A DNA stretch of 11,757 nucleotides from positions 1 through 11,757 of the forward strand of contig JAIPEV010000040.1 in NCBI GenBank assembly GCA_021736965.1. Reading direction: 5' to 3'. This DNA comes from Halanaerobiales bacterium. GTDB lineage: Bacteria > Bacillota > Halanaerobiia > Halanaerobiales > M55B127. Numbering within the stretch: position 1 is the stretch's first letter; every line of letters begins with the position of its first letter. A model generated the notes under the pieces. It worked only from the letters and a program-made list of their open reading frames with translations. It was not told the origin of the DNA and did not search any database. Positions 1-7,930 of the stretch are shown in pieces. The position numbers and the translations under genes are program-made.

Positions 1-347
1 AAGAATTGATTGATTCTGCTGAATATAAGCAATTAAAGAAAAAGGAAAGTGCACTATATGATGACAAAGAAGCTACTTCATTACTTAAAAACTATAAAAA
101 TGCGAACAAACAGTTACAAAAGGCACGTTCTAATAGTCAACAAGTTAATGAAAAACAACAAAAGAAGTTACAGAGTCTTCAAATGAAGATGGAACAAAAT
201 GATGCTATTAAGTCTTATATCGATAGTCAACAAAAGTTTAATAAAGTTATGAACTCTGTTAATAAAATAATTAATGGCTTTATAACAGGTAAAAATGAAC
301 AAGAAGAAGAAAAAGAAAAACAACAGTCAAGTCAAATTATTACTTAA
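1..347 (+). CDS. YlbF-family (Com_YlbF) protein, 5'-truncated by window edge
   Basis: This is a small, charged, helical protein of the YlbF/YmcA type. The pattern IDSAEYKQLKKKESAL, then DDKEATSLLKNY, then a long Gln/Lys/Asn-rich helix and NDAIKSYIDSQQKFNKVMNSVN fits that family (Ser-Glu-Tyr near the N-terminus, Asp-x-Glu-Ala, and a closing helix followed by a short tail). In Bacillus subtilis, YlbF and YmcA join YaaT in a complex that modulates RNase Y and affects competence, biofilm and sporulation; whether this paralogue does so is unknown. The frame is open to base 1, and the codons before the TTG at position 6 fit the family (Glu-Leu-Ile-Asp-Ser), so that TTG is probably internal and roughly 10-15 N-terminal residues lie outside the window. 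The C-terminus is a Glu/Lys/Gln tail without the cysteines seen in some relatives. A terminator follows closely, so this is the last gene of its transcript. Confidence 0.75.
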   Translation, partial: ELIDSAEYKQLKKKESALYDDKEATSLLKNYKNANKQLQKARSNSQQVNEKQQKKLQSLQMKMEQNDAIKSYIDSQQKFNKVMNSVNKIINGFITGKNEQEEEKEKQQSSQIIT

Positions 348-375
348 CTAAAAAAAATATAGATATAAATTATTT

Positions 376-408
376 AAGGTTCCCAGTTTTGGGAACCTTT
401 TGCTTTTA
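376..408 (+). terminator. Rho-independent terminator, probably bidirectional
   Basis: There is a perfect 9-bp stem, AAGGTTCCC (376-384) and GGGAACCTT (391-399), with a 6-nt loop. It is followed on the + strand by TT, GC and TTTT. It lies 28 nt after the stop of the YlbF-family gene and 15 nt beyond the stop of the oppositely directed six-gene operon. The + strand tail is the better U-tract. Read on the - strand the tail is TTAAATAATTT, so it may also end the operon, though less efficiently. Confidence 0.85.
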
Positions 409-414
409 TTACAG

Positions 415-1641
415 TTATACATTTATTCCTGCAAGATAACCAGTTGCAAAGGCAATGTGTAGATTAAAACCACCTGTATAAGCATCAACATCCATAATCT
501 CACCGGCAAAGTAAAGCCCATTAATAAGTTTTGATTCCATTGATGATGGGTTTATTTGTTTAACATCTATTCCACCTGAAGTAACTATACCCCGGTCAAA
601 AGAAACATAATCACTTATTGTAAAGTTAAATTCCTTTAATAAACTTAAGACTGTCTCTCTTTCATCTTTTGTTAACTGATTTACTTTTTTGTTCGTATCA
701 ATTTTGGTTCGATCTAGAAATGGATAGATCATTTTGGATGGTAAAAGATCATTTAAAGCATTCTTAAAGTTCTTATTTGCATACTTTTTAAACTCTCTTT
801 TTAATCTATTATCCAGTGTCTGATAATCTAAAGCGGCTTTTAAATCAATAGAAAGTATATAGTTTTTATTTTTCACTTGTTTTAAGTTAGAACTAGCCGA
901 AAGAATAATAGGACCTGAAACTCCGTTTTCTGTAAAAACCATATCTCCAAATTCACTAAATATTATCTGATTTGAAGTATCTTTTATTTTGATTTCAACA
1001 TTTTTTAAGGTTAATCCTTCCAATCTTTTAATCTCACTTTTTTCATAAAGTTCAAGTGGAACTAAGGATGGATAAATTGGTATTATACTGTGACCAATAT
1101 TTTTTGCTAAGTTATAACAATCTCCAGTAGATCCGGTCGACTTATATGTAGCGCCCCCAGCTGCCAAAATAACTTTTTCTGAATAATAAGTCTGGTCTTT
1201 GTTAGTTTTAATTCCAATAATTTTATTATCTTCTTTTAGGATTTTTATAACTTTTTCATGGATGATCTCAACATTGTTATCTTTTAAATACTTCTTTAAA
1301 GCCTTAGTAACATCACTAGCTTTATCTGATTTTGGAAATACTCTATTTCCCCGCTCTACTTTGGACTTTAATCCTAAGTTTTCAAAAAAACTTATTAAAC
1401 GATTATTGTCCATTGAATAAAAAGCACTATATAAAAAGGAACGATTATTTACAACATTATCTAACATAGTCTCAACATCTGTTTTATTTGTAAAGTTAGA
1501 TCTTCCTTTACCTGTAATATATAACTTTTTACCTAGTTTATAATTTTTTTCAAATAACAAGACATCATTATTGTTTTTTCCTGCAGTACCTGCAGCCATC
1601 ATCCCTGCTGGCCCTCCACCAATTACAATTACTTTACTCAT
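415..1641 (-). CDS. BaiN/HI0933-type NAD(P)/FAD-dependent oxidoreductase
   Basis: This is a 408-residue flavoprotein of the HI0933/YhiN/BaiN family, close to the usual length. Seen in the sequence: the N-terminal FAD dinucleotide-binding glycines VIVIGGGPAGMMAAG (residues 4-18), the family segment ITGKGRSNFTN (42-52), AAGGATYKSTGSTGD (160-174), TENGVSGP (237-244), and the C-terminal FAD-closing block GLYFAGEIMDVDAYTGGFNL (375-394). In the family as I recall it, a Cys usually follows the Arg in the second motif; here it is Ser47. One member (BaiN) reduces bile-acid intermediates in gut clostridia, but most have no known substrate, so none is claimed. The start at 1641 is chosen over an in-frame ATG at 1665 because it has GGAG 7 nt upstream and gives an 8-nt ATGAGTAA overlap with the PatB stop. 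It is the last gene of the operon. Confidence 0.9.
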   Translation of the reverse strand: MSKVIVIGGGPAGMMAAGTAGKNNNDVLLFEKNYKLGKKLYITGKGRSNFTNKTDVETMLDNVVNNRSFLYSAFYSMDNNRLISFFENLGLKSKVERGNRVFPKSDKASDVTKALKKYLKDNNVEIIHEKVIKILKEDNKIIGIKTNKDQTYYSEKVILAAGGATYKSTGSTGDCYNLAKNIGHSIIPIYPSLVPLELYEKSEIKRLEGLTLKNVEIKIKDTSNQIIFSEFGDMVFTENGVSGPIILSASSNLKQVKNKNYILSIDLKAALDYQTLDNRLKREFKKYANKNFKNALNDLLPSKMIYPFLDRTKIDTNKKVNQLTKDERETVLSLLKEFNFTISDYVSFDRGIVTSGGIDVKQINPSSMESKLINGLYFAGEIMDVDAYTGGFNLHIAFATGYLAGINV

Positions 1642-2839
1642 AATTACACTCCACTTTTTTAACATATTTTTTTATACTCTCTAATGCCTTTTTTATATTA
1701 CTTCTTGGTGTGGCTAAATTCATTCTTAAAAAACCTGCACCACTTTCACCAAACCAGTTTCCCGGTTCTAAAGCAACATTATATTCAGTTACTAATTGAT
1801 TATTTAAAGTTTCTGAACAGTTTATAATACTTCTAAAATCCAACCAAATTAAATAAGTGCCTTGTGGTTTTGAATATTTAACTACTGGAATATTATTATC
1901 TATATAATCAGTTGTGAACTCTATGTTTTCTTCTATATATTTAAGTTGAGCTTGTAACCATTCATTTCCTCTACTATAGGCAGCTTTCATTGCTGTCAAG
2001 CCAAATATGTTTCCTCTCCCAACCAAATGATCTTTAATACTTAAAAACTTTTCTCTGATTTTTTTATTTGGAATAATCGCAAATGAACTTGATAAACCCG
2101 CTATGTTGAATGTCTTACTTGGAGCCATTAATGTAATTGACTTATCTGCAATTTCTTTTGAAAGACTTGCTGCTGGAATATGTTGATTATCACCATATAC
2201 AAAGTCAGAATGGATCTCATCTGAAACTAAAACAAGATCATTTTCTAAAACAATTTCATTTAATTTATTTAGTTCTTCTTTTTTCCAAACTCTACCTACA
2301 GGGTTGTGGGGAGCACAAAAAAGTAATAACCTAGCTCTTTTACAACTATCTTTATTTTCATTATTAAGCTGTTTTTTTAAATCATCAAAATCAATTTCAA
2401 AGTAACTTTGCCTATTAATTAATTGGTTATCAACAATCTGTCTACCTGTGTTTTTTACTGTTGAGATAAATGGTAAGTAGACAGGAGTCTGAATTATAAT
2501 GCCATCTCCCGGTACAGTTAAGGCTCTAATAGATATATTTATAGAAGGTACAACACCATTGGCAAATACAATCCAATCTGTTTTTATATCCCAGCTATAA
2601 TGACTTTTTACCCACTTTTTTATTACTTCTTTTAACTCATAAGAAGGATAAGTGTAGCCATATACACCATGTTTAACTCTTTTTTTAATCGCTTCTTTTA
2701 TCTCAGGAGCTGTTTCCCAATCAGAATCAGCTACCCATAGTGGTAAGCATTTATCTTTATTAAATACCTGATCTGTCAAATCCCATTTAACAGAGTTGGT
2801 ATTTGTTCTATCAATAAGTCTATCAAAATTATACTTCAT
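1634..2839 (-). CDS. patB: PatB/MalY-family C-S lyase (PLP-dependent)
   Basis: This is a 401-residue fold-type I PLP enzyme of the MalY/PatB group, which cleaves the beta C-S bond of cystathionine or cysteine-like substrates to a thiol or sulfide, pyruvate and ammonia. Diagnostic pieces are LWVADSDWETAPEI (34-47), HGVYGYTYPSYELKE (57-71), APHNPVGRVW (176-185, with PLP-contacting Asn179), LVSDEIHSDFVY (204-215, with Asp207 for the pyridine nitrogen), the Schiff-base Lys242 in APSKTFNIAGLSSSFAI, and the carboxylate-binding Arg372 in FLRMNLATP. The family usually has WVADMDF where this one has WVADSDW. The ATG at 2839 has AGGAGTG 5 nt upstream. It sits 19 nt after the M18 peptidase gene and overlaps the flavoprotein gene by 8 nt. 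In this operon it plausibly degrades sulfur amino acids released from peptides. MalY in E. coli also acts as a regulator, which cannot be judged here. Confidence 0.92.
   Translation of the reverse strand: MKYNFDRLIDRTNTNSVKWDLTDQVFNKDKCLPLWVADSDWETAPEIKEAIKKRVKHGVYGYTYPSYELKEVIKKWVKSHYSWDIKTDWIVFANGVVPSINISIRALTVPGDGIIIQTPVYLPFISTVKNTGRQIVDNQLINRQSYFEIDFDDLKKQLNNENKDSCKRARLLLFCAPHNPVGRVWKKEELNKLNEIVLENDLVLVSDEIHSDFVYGDNQHIPAASLSKEIADKSITLMAPSKTFNIAGLSSSFAIIPNKKIREKFLSIKDHLVGRGNIFGLTAMKAAYSRGNEWLQAQLKYIEENIEFTTDYIDNNIPVVKYSKPQGTYLIWLDFRSIINCSETLNNQLVTEYNVALEPGNWFGESGAGFLRMNLATPRSNIKKALESIKKYVKKVECNYE
1647..1652 (-). promoter_or_regulatory. Ribosome binding site deciding the flavoprotein start
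   Basis: On the - strand GGAGTG lies inside the 3' end of the upstream PatB gene; its GGAG core ends 7 nt before the ATG at 1641. The alternative ATG at 1665 has no comparable site and would add eight residues before the glycine-rich FAD motif. The arrangement implies translational coupling with the upstream gene. Confidence 0.75.
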
Positions 2840-2858
2840 ATTTTCACTCCTAATTTAG

Positions 2859-4148
2859 TTAACTGTTATAAAAAGTTGTCATTAACTTAATTATATTATC
2901 ATGATCATTTAAGCCAGTGAGTTCTTTTATCGAATGCATAGATAATACAGGGTTACCTATATCAACAGACTTCACACCTAGATGGCTTAAGTTTATCGGG
3001 CCAATCGTTGAACCACCTTTTTGATTTGAGTTATTTACAAACTCCTGATATTTTATTTTATTTTCTATACATAATTTTTTAATAAAAGCTCCTGAATAGC
3101 TATCTGTAGTATACTTACGATTACTACTGACTTTGATTACTAAACCTTTGTTTAGTACAGGTTGATTAGTAGGATCATGTTTTTTTTGTTTATTTGGATG
3201 TACAGCATGTGCCATATCAGCAGAAACCATAAATGAATTTTCTATCAACTGTAAGTACTCTTCTCTACTTTTATTTAAGCTATAAACAATACGTTCAATT
3301 ACATTGTTAAGTAAGGGAGAATCTGCCCCAACATCTGTCATACTACCGATCTCTTCATTATCAAATAAGGCGAGTAGCTTAAAAAAACTGCTATTACTAT
3401 TAATTAAGGCTAAAAGGCTTGCATGTACCATTGCCAAATCATCTATTTGACCAGCACTTAGAAACTCCTTTTTGCTACCCACTATTAATGGTGGCTCAGT
3501 ATCTCTTAAATATAGATCAAAGTCAAGAATTTTTGTGCTATCAACCCCCACCTCTTGCGAAATTAGTTTTATGATGGCTCCTTTTATATTTTGTTTTTGA
3601 TCAACAGTTGCCATAATAGGCATTAAATCCCTTTGTTTATCAATCTTATTTTTTTGATTAACTTCTCTATTTAGATGAATAGCCAGATTTGGAATAATCA
3701 TTAAGGGTTTATCAAATTTTATATTTATATTTTTAATCTGGTCATTATCTTTAATACTTATCCTGCCGGCCAAACTTAAAGGACGATCAAACCATGTACT
3801 CAAAATAGGTCCACCATATACTTCAGTATTAATCTTTAAGTAGTTTTTTTCATCTTCAAATTCTGGATTCGGTTTTATCTTTAAACCGGGACTATCAGTA
3901 TGTGCTCCAATAATTTTAAAACCATTAGTTAATTTATCAATACTACTAGTTGTAAAAGCTATAAGAGCAGAACCATTTTTTATTAAAAAGTACTTACTGT
4001 TTTCTTTTAACTTCCATTTACTCTTTAAAGATAACTCTTTATAACCTTCTTTTTTTAATGTATTTTTTACATTATCGACAGCATGATAAGGAGTAGGACT
4101 CTTTTTTAAATATTCAATCAATGAGTTAGCATATTTATATCTTTTCAT
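2859..4148 (-). CDS. apeB: M18-family metalloaminopeptidase
   Basis: This 429-residue protein is a cytoplasmic M18 (aspartyl-aminopeptidase type) di-zinc enzyme that removes N-terminal residues from peptides. Visible metal and catalytic motifs: GAHTDSPGLKIKPNPEF (81-97, zinc ligand His83), SAGQIDDLAMVHASL (231-245, bridging Asp236), LFDNEEIGSMTDVGADSPLL (261-280, catalytic and ligand Glu265/Glu266), VSADMAHAVHPN (308-319, Asp311), and GGSTIGPI followed by VDIGNPVLSMHSIKE (395-409, zinc ligand His405). All expected ligands are present and the length is normal. The start is secure: AAGGAGGA lies 8 nt upstream, and TAATG overlaps the stop of the P1 peptidase gene by one base, indicating coupled translation. 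Family members differ in preference between acidic and neutral N-terminal residues; the specificity cannot be read from sequence alone. Confidence 0.95.
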   Translation of the reverse strand: MKRYKYANSLIEYLKKSPTPYHAVDNVKNTLKKEGYKELSLKSKWKLKENSKYFLIKNGSALIAFTTSSIDKLTNGFKIIGAHTDSPGLKIKPNPEFEDEKNYLKINTEVYGGPILSTWFDRPLSLAGRISIKDNDQIKNINIKFDKPLMIIPNLAIHLNREVNQKNKIDKQRDLMPIMATVDQKQNIKGAIIKLISQEVGVDSTKILDFDLYLRDTEPPLIVGSKKEFLSAGQIDDLAMVHASLLALINSNSSFFKLLALFDNEEIGSMTDVGADSPLLNNVIERIVYSLNKSREEYLQLIENSFMVSADMAHAVHPNKQKKHDPTNQPVLNKGLVIKVSSNRKYTTDSYSGAFIKKLCIENKIKYQEFVNNSNQKGGSTIGPINLSHLGVKSVDIGNPVLSMHSIKELTGLNDHDNIIKLMTTFYNS

Positions 4149-5071
4149 TAGGCTTTTCCTCCTTTTCTTTTAACAGCTTCTATTCCGTTGATAATAGCCT
4201 GAGAGATAGAGTCTGCAGCCATAACCCCAACCTTATTAATATCTGCCTTAATCTGGTTTGTAGAAAAAACAAAGATTGTATCACCATCATACATAGTATG
4301 AACTGGATTAACTGTTCTAGCCAGTCCATCGTGAGCCATTTCTGCTACTTTTTTAAGCATTGCCTTACTTAATTTAACATTTGTTATGATTACTCCTAAA
4401 GTAGTATTGATCCCAAATAAATTAGGAAACTTACTATTTAAAATATCATTATATGATATATATCCATTATCACTTTTAATTCCGGCAATTATCTGACCAT
4501 TTTTAGGATTAATTATATTACCAACAGCATTACAGACTGTAAGTGTAGAAATTTTAATCTTACCAGATCTTTTTTCCTGATACCCTAAGCCAGATTTAGA
4601 AGCCCGTTCTAAACCTAGCAATTTACCACAAGTAGCTCCTGTACCTACCCCATTGGATCCTATTTCAAAGGTCTTTTTGGCATTTTGTGAAGCATAATAC
4701 CCCTCATTTTTTTCAGGTCTAATAGATTTTGATTTATAGTTTAAATCATATATAACAGCAGCAGGAACAATAGGAATCTTAGCTATATCGGTCTGATAAC
4801 CTATATTTTTTTCTTCTAAATATTTCATTACTCCATCTGCAGCTGAAAGTCCAAAAGCACTTCCACCGGTAAGTAATACAGCATTTATTTGCTCCATAGC
4901 TGTCAGTGGATTTAAAAGGGCTAACTCTCTACTACCAGGTCCACCACCTTTTACACTAACAGATCCAATTAAGGGTTTATTAAATAATAAAGCTGTACAA
5001 CCAGTACCTGCCTTTTGGTCAGTATAGTTACCAACTTTAATCTCTTTAAAGTTACTAATCTTTACTTCCAT
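4148..5071 (-). CDS. P1-family (DmpA/NylC-type, S58) self-processing peptidase
   Basis: This 307-residue protein belongs to the DmpA/BapA/NylC group of N-terminal-nucleophile hydrolases (MEROPS S58). It is made as a precursor that cuts itself into alpha and beta chains. Evidence: GTGCTALLF (22-30), KGGGPGSRELALL (41-53), the hallmark LLTGGSAFGLSAADGVMKYL (66-85), IPIVPAAVIYDL (99-110), GVGTGATCGK (141-150), NAVGNIINP (181-189), INTTLGVIITN (221-231), and MAHDGLARTVNPVHTMYDGD (245-264). By analogy with NylC, where cleavage is between Asn and Thr, the likely scissile bond is Asn222-Thr223 with Thr223 as nucleophile. Characterised members are aminopeptidases or amidases, some taking D- or beta-amino acids or nylon oligomers. 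The neighbours suggest a peptide or amino-acid amide substrate. The RBS overlaps the pepV stop codon (TAAGGTGAT), 10 nt between genes. Confidence 0.9.
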   Translation of the reverse strand: MEVKISNFKEIKVGNYTDQKAGTGCTALLFNKPLIGSVSVKGGGPGSRELALLNPLTAMEQINAVLLTGGSAFGLSAADGVMKYLEEKNIGYQTDIAKIPIVPAAVIYDLNYKSKSIRPEKNEGYYASQNAKKTFEIGSNGVGTGATCGKLLGLERASKSGLGYQEKRSGKIKISTLTVCNAVGNIINPKNGQIIAGIKSDNGYISYNDILNSKFPNLFGINTTLGVIITNVKLSKAMLKKVAEMAHDGLARTVNPVHTMYDGDTIFVFSTNQIKADINKVGVMAADSISQAIINGIEAVKRKGGKA

Positions 5072-5081
5072 TTATATCACC

Positions 5082-6497
5082 TTATTGTCCTGCAAGTGCA
5101 TCGACTGCATGGGCAATGATCAATGTATTTGTATATAAGTCATCAATTTTAATATACTCATCTTTTTGATGTGCTAACTTTTCTTCACCAGGAAATAATG
5201 CACCGAAAGCAACTCCTTTTGGGACTGCTCTTGCATAAGTTCCTCCTCCAATAGCAATTGGTTCACTATCTTGATCATCAGTAATTTCTCTGTAAACTTT
5301 CATTAAATTTTGTACTAAAGGATCATCTTTTGGTACATGTAAAGGCTTTTGATGATTTTTTAATTCTAAAAATACATCATATGAGTTTATTGAATCTTTT
5401 ATTTTTTCAATAACTTCTTCTTTAGTATTTGTTACTGGATATCTAATATTAACTGTTGTTTTAATCATTTTGTCTAATAGTTCAATCTGGCCCACATTAA
5501 AGATTAGTCTTCCAGACACATCATCTTTAAAATCACAGCCAATATTTTCACCATAATATTCCATACCAATTTTTTTATTATAAAAACTAACAAAATCTCC
5601 AATATTAAGCTGATCAAGTTCACTTAAAAGTTTAATCATAATCGAGATAGCATTTTTACCATCTTCTGGCATACTACCATGAGCTGAAATTCCATTAGTG
5701 ATTATCTCATATTTTTTATTTATCTTATTTATTTCAATTTCATAGTTATTCTTATTAATAAATTTACTCACTATATTTTCAAGAGATTTACCATGCTTTG
5801 TCTTAATTACTGTCCTACAGGTATCTGGTACCATATTTGGAGCATTCCCACCTTTTAATGAAACCACTTCATACTTATAACCAGATTGGTTTGAAATGTT
5901 TTCATCAATATCTAGCTCAAAGTTTAAATCAAAGATCAATATACCTTTTTCAGCATGAATAACTGGATAACCGGCATCTGGACTAAAAGCTATATCTGGT
6001 ACTTCTTCCTGCTTAAAGTAATATTTTAGTCCCTCCCAACCACTCTCTTCATCTGTGCCAACTATTAGACGTACTCTTTTATTTAACTTAATATCACTAT
6101 CGATTATAGCCTTTAAAGCATAGAGAGAAGCTACTGCTGGTCCTTTATCATCTATAGAACCTCTACCATAGATTTTACCATCATGAATCTCTCCTCCATA
6201 GGGAGGATATGTCCAGTTTGAACCTTCTGGTACAACATCGAGATGACATAATATCCCTAAAATTTCTTGACCTGAACCAATCTCAACATGACCAGCATAA
6301 CCATCTACATTTTTTGTAGTTAAATCTAAATGTTCAGCAGTTTCTAAAAACTTTCTTAAGGTTAGGTCTATCCCTTCCCCAAAAGGCATCCCCTCTTTTG
6401 CTTTACTTTCAACACTTTTAAACTTAATTAAATTTTTTAATGTATCAACGATCTCTTCTTGATAACTGTCAACTGAATTTTTGATCCTATCTTTCAT
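5082..6497 (-). CDS. pepV: Dipeptidase PepV (M20 family)
   Basis: This 471-residue cytoplasmic di-zinc dipeptidase splits dipeptides and some tripeptides from the N-terminus. M20/PepV motifs are complete: ILCHLDVVPEGSNW (82-95, zinc ligand His85 and Asp87), YGRGSIDDKGPAV (110-122, bridging Asp116), VGTDEESGWEGLKYYF (146-161, catalytic Glu150 and ligand Glu151), FSPDAGYPVIHAEKG (171-185, Asp174), the lid-domain GISAHGSMPEDGKNA (269-283, substrate-site His273), and GEEKLAHQKDEYIKIDDLY near the C-terminus (zinc ligand His443). Length matches known PepV proteins (about 465-475 residues). It starts 11 nt inside nhaC; the GGAGG site, 8 nt before the ATG, is itself part of the nhaC codons for its C-terminal Gly-Gly-Lys. 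Together with the two other peptidases it would complete hydrolysis of imported or recycled peptides to free amino acids. Confidence 0.95.
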   Translation of the reverse strand: MKDRIKNSVDSYQEEIVDTLKNLIKFKSVESKAKEGMPFGEGIDLTLRKFLETAEHLDLTTKNVDGYAGHVEIGSGQEILGILCHLDVVPEGSNWTYPPYGGEIHDGKIYGRGSIDDKGPAVASLYALKAIIDSDIKLNKRVRLIVGTDEESGWEGLKYYFKQEEVPDIAFSPDAGYPVIHAEKGILIFDLNFELDIDENISNQSGYKYEVVSLKGGNAPNMVPDTCRTVIKTKHGKSLENIVSKFINKNNYEIEINKINKKYEIITNGISAHGSMPEDGKNAISIMIKLLSELDQLNIGDFVSFYNKKIGMEYYGENIGCDFKDDVSGRLIFNVGQIELLDKMIKTTVNIRYPVTNTKEEVIEKIKDSINSYDVFLELKNHQKPLHVPKDDPLVQNLMKVYREITDDQDSEPIAIGGGTYARAVPKGVAFGALFPGEEKLAHQKDEYIKIDDLYTNTLIIAHAVDALAGQ

Positions 6498-7866
6498 CTA
6501 CTTTTCCTCCTCTTTTTATAAAATTTACTAATGTTAGTCCTGTTAAAGGTACTAATAATGGAAAAAATGAATATTTAATATATTGAAGGGTATGTACACC
6601 CAAAATACCCATCATCATTAATGCATTAATATTCCAGGGAATCAAGGGAGATAAGATTAAACCAGAATCTCCGAGAGATCTTGCTAAGATGCTCCTTGGA
6701 ACATTGATCTGATCATACTTGCCTGCCAGCATTTTCCCAGGTAAAAATACTGCTAAAAGTTGATTACAACCTAATAAAGCTGTAACAAATGATGAAATCA
6801 TTGTAACTGTTACCAAATGACTTTTACTTTTAATATTACTTATTATTCTTTCAAGTATTGTATTTAAGATCCCTAATTTTTCTAAAAGACCTCCCAGGAC
6901 AACAGCTAATATAATTAAAGAAACTAGCTCTAACATACTAACAAGCCCACCTCTAGTTAAAAGCTTGTTTAATAAGTCAATATTGCTTTTAGCAATAGCT
7001 CCAGAATATATTGAATTAACAACTCTAATTACAGTCATTTTACTAATCAGTAAGGCCATTGTGGAACTAATTAATAAGTTTATAATCAGATTTAATATAG
7101 TCGGAACTTTTCTAACTGCTAAAATAATTATCATTAGGGGTGGAATTAACATTATAAAAGAGATCAGATAGTAATTTTTCAGACCCTCTAAAAGTATATT
7201 AATCTGTGTTGGATCATATGAAAAACCCTGATATCTAAAACCTAAAATAAAATATATTATAGCAGATATTATAAAAGGCGGCCAAAATGTTTTTAACATC
7301 TTTTTTATCATTTCATGAATATCACTACCTGCACTGTGTGCTGTTAGAATAGCAATTGAAGACAAAGGAGACATTCTATCTCCAACATAGGCACCCGAAA
7401 TAATTGAGCCGGCAGCTAAAGGTAATGATATTCCCATTCCTTGAGCAATACTAATTAAAGCAAGACCAACCGTACTGACTGTACCAAAGGCAGTTCCAAT
7501 TGCTATCGATACAAAAGATGATAAAATAAAACTTATTAAATAAAAATATTGAGGTTTTAAAAATTTTAACCCAAAATAGATCATGGTCGGAACTGTGCCA
7601 CTTTCAATCCAGATCCCTATAATCATTCCAATTAACATAATAATTATTAATACATTCCCAATCTTGGCGAAACTAGAAAACATCATTTTCTCTAATTTTT
7701 CCCAGTTAAAACCCCATATTAATGCCAAAAATATTGTGAAAGAAAGTTCCATAATTAATGGAATATGAATGGGAGCATCCCAAATAAGAACAGCAATTAT
7801 TAAAAAAAATATCATTGAAATTACTGGAATTAATGCTTTTTTAAAAGTTATATTTTTTTTCTCCAT
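6487..7866 (-). CDS. nhaC: NhaC-family Na+/H+ antiporter (or related solute antiporter)
   Basis: This 459-residue integral membrane protein has about 11-12 hydrophobic segments (approximately 13-29, 34-51, 71-87, 107-127, 131-157, 194-209, 231-250, 256-279, 308-328, 350-376, 410-426, 429-448). Family signatures are GTAFGTVSTVGLALISIAQG (124-143), SGAYVGDRMSPLSSIAILTA (157-176) and SLGDSGLILSPLIPWN (397-412), with a repeat-like GCNQLLAVFLPGKML (366-380). NhaC proteins exchange cytoplasmic Na+ for external H+; the broader family includes MleN, which exchanges malate and lactate together with ions. Compared with the classical motifs as I recall them (SPLSDTTNLA and LEDAGT), several polar positions differ, so the solute is uncertain. 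It is the first gene of the operon, with GGTGA 7 nt before the ATG and a promoter just upstream. Being co-transcribed with three peptidases and a C-S lyase hints at a link between ion gradient and peptide or amino-acid use. Confidence 0.88.
   Translation of the reverse strand: MEKKNITFKKALIPVISMIFFLIIAVLIWDAPIHIPLIMELSFTIFLALIWGFNWEKLEKMMFSSFAKIGNVLIIIMLIGMIIGIWIESGTVPTMIYFGLKFLKPQYFYLISFILSSFVSIAIGTAFGTVSTVGLALISIAQGMGISLPLAAGSIISGAYVGDRMSPLSSIAILTAHSAGSDIHEMIKKMLKTFWPPFIISAIIYFILGFRYQGFSYDPTQINILLEGLKNYYLISFIMLIPPLMIIILAVRKVPTILNLIINLLISSTMALLISKMTVIRVVNSIYSGAIAKSNIDLLNKLLTRGGLVSMLELVSLIILAVVLGGLLEKLGILNTILERIISNIKSKSHLVTVTMISSFVTALLGCNQLLAVFLPGKMLAGKYDQINVPRSILARSLGDSGLILSPLIPWNINALMMMGILGVHTLQYIKYSFFPLLVPLTGLTLVNFIKRGGKVDER
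6506..6510 (-). promoter_or_regulatory. Ribosome binding site of pepV inside nhaC
   Basis: GGAGG on the - strand, 8 nt before the pepV ATG at 6497. The bases encode Gly-Gly of the NhaC C-terminal tail (KRGGKVDER), so pepV translation depends on the same mRNA segment being read through by ribosomes finishing nhaC. Confidence 0.7.
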
Positions 7867-7900
7867 TTTTTATCACCATTTATTTTTAGAATATTAGTAA

Positions 7901-7930
7901 ATTATAACAGAAAATAAAGTATTTTTATTA
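7901..7930 (-). promoter_or_regulatory. Extended -10 promoter of the nhaC-pepV-peptidase operon
   Basis: On the - strand a perfect TATAAT (7906-7901) is preceded by TGT, giving the extended -10 form TGTTATAAT. The -35 region 17 bp upstream (7924-7929) reads AATAAA and is poor, as is common for extended -10 promoters. Transcription would start near 7894, leaving a leader of about 28 nt before the nhaC ATG at 7866. No other promoter of similar quality is visible inside the operon. Confidence 0.65.

Noticed and set aside
1199..1420. Open frames on the + strand inside - strand genes (also 2137-2334, 6965-7171, 7583-7768)
   Set aside because: They lie antisense to genes with complete family motifs, have no ribosome site and no recognisable domain.
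1642..1665. Longer flavoprotein N-terminus from the ATG at 1665
   Set aside because: It adds eight residues ahead of the FAD motif, has no ribosome site and overlaps PatB by 32 nt; the ATG at 1641 has GGAG at 7 nt.
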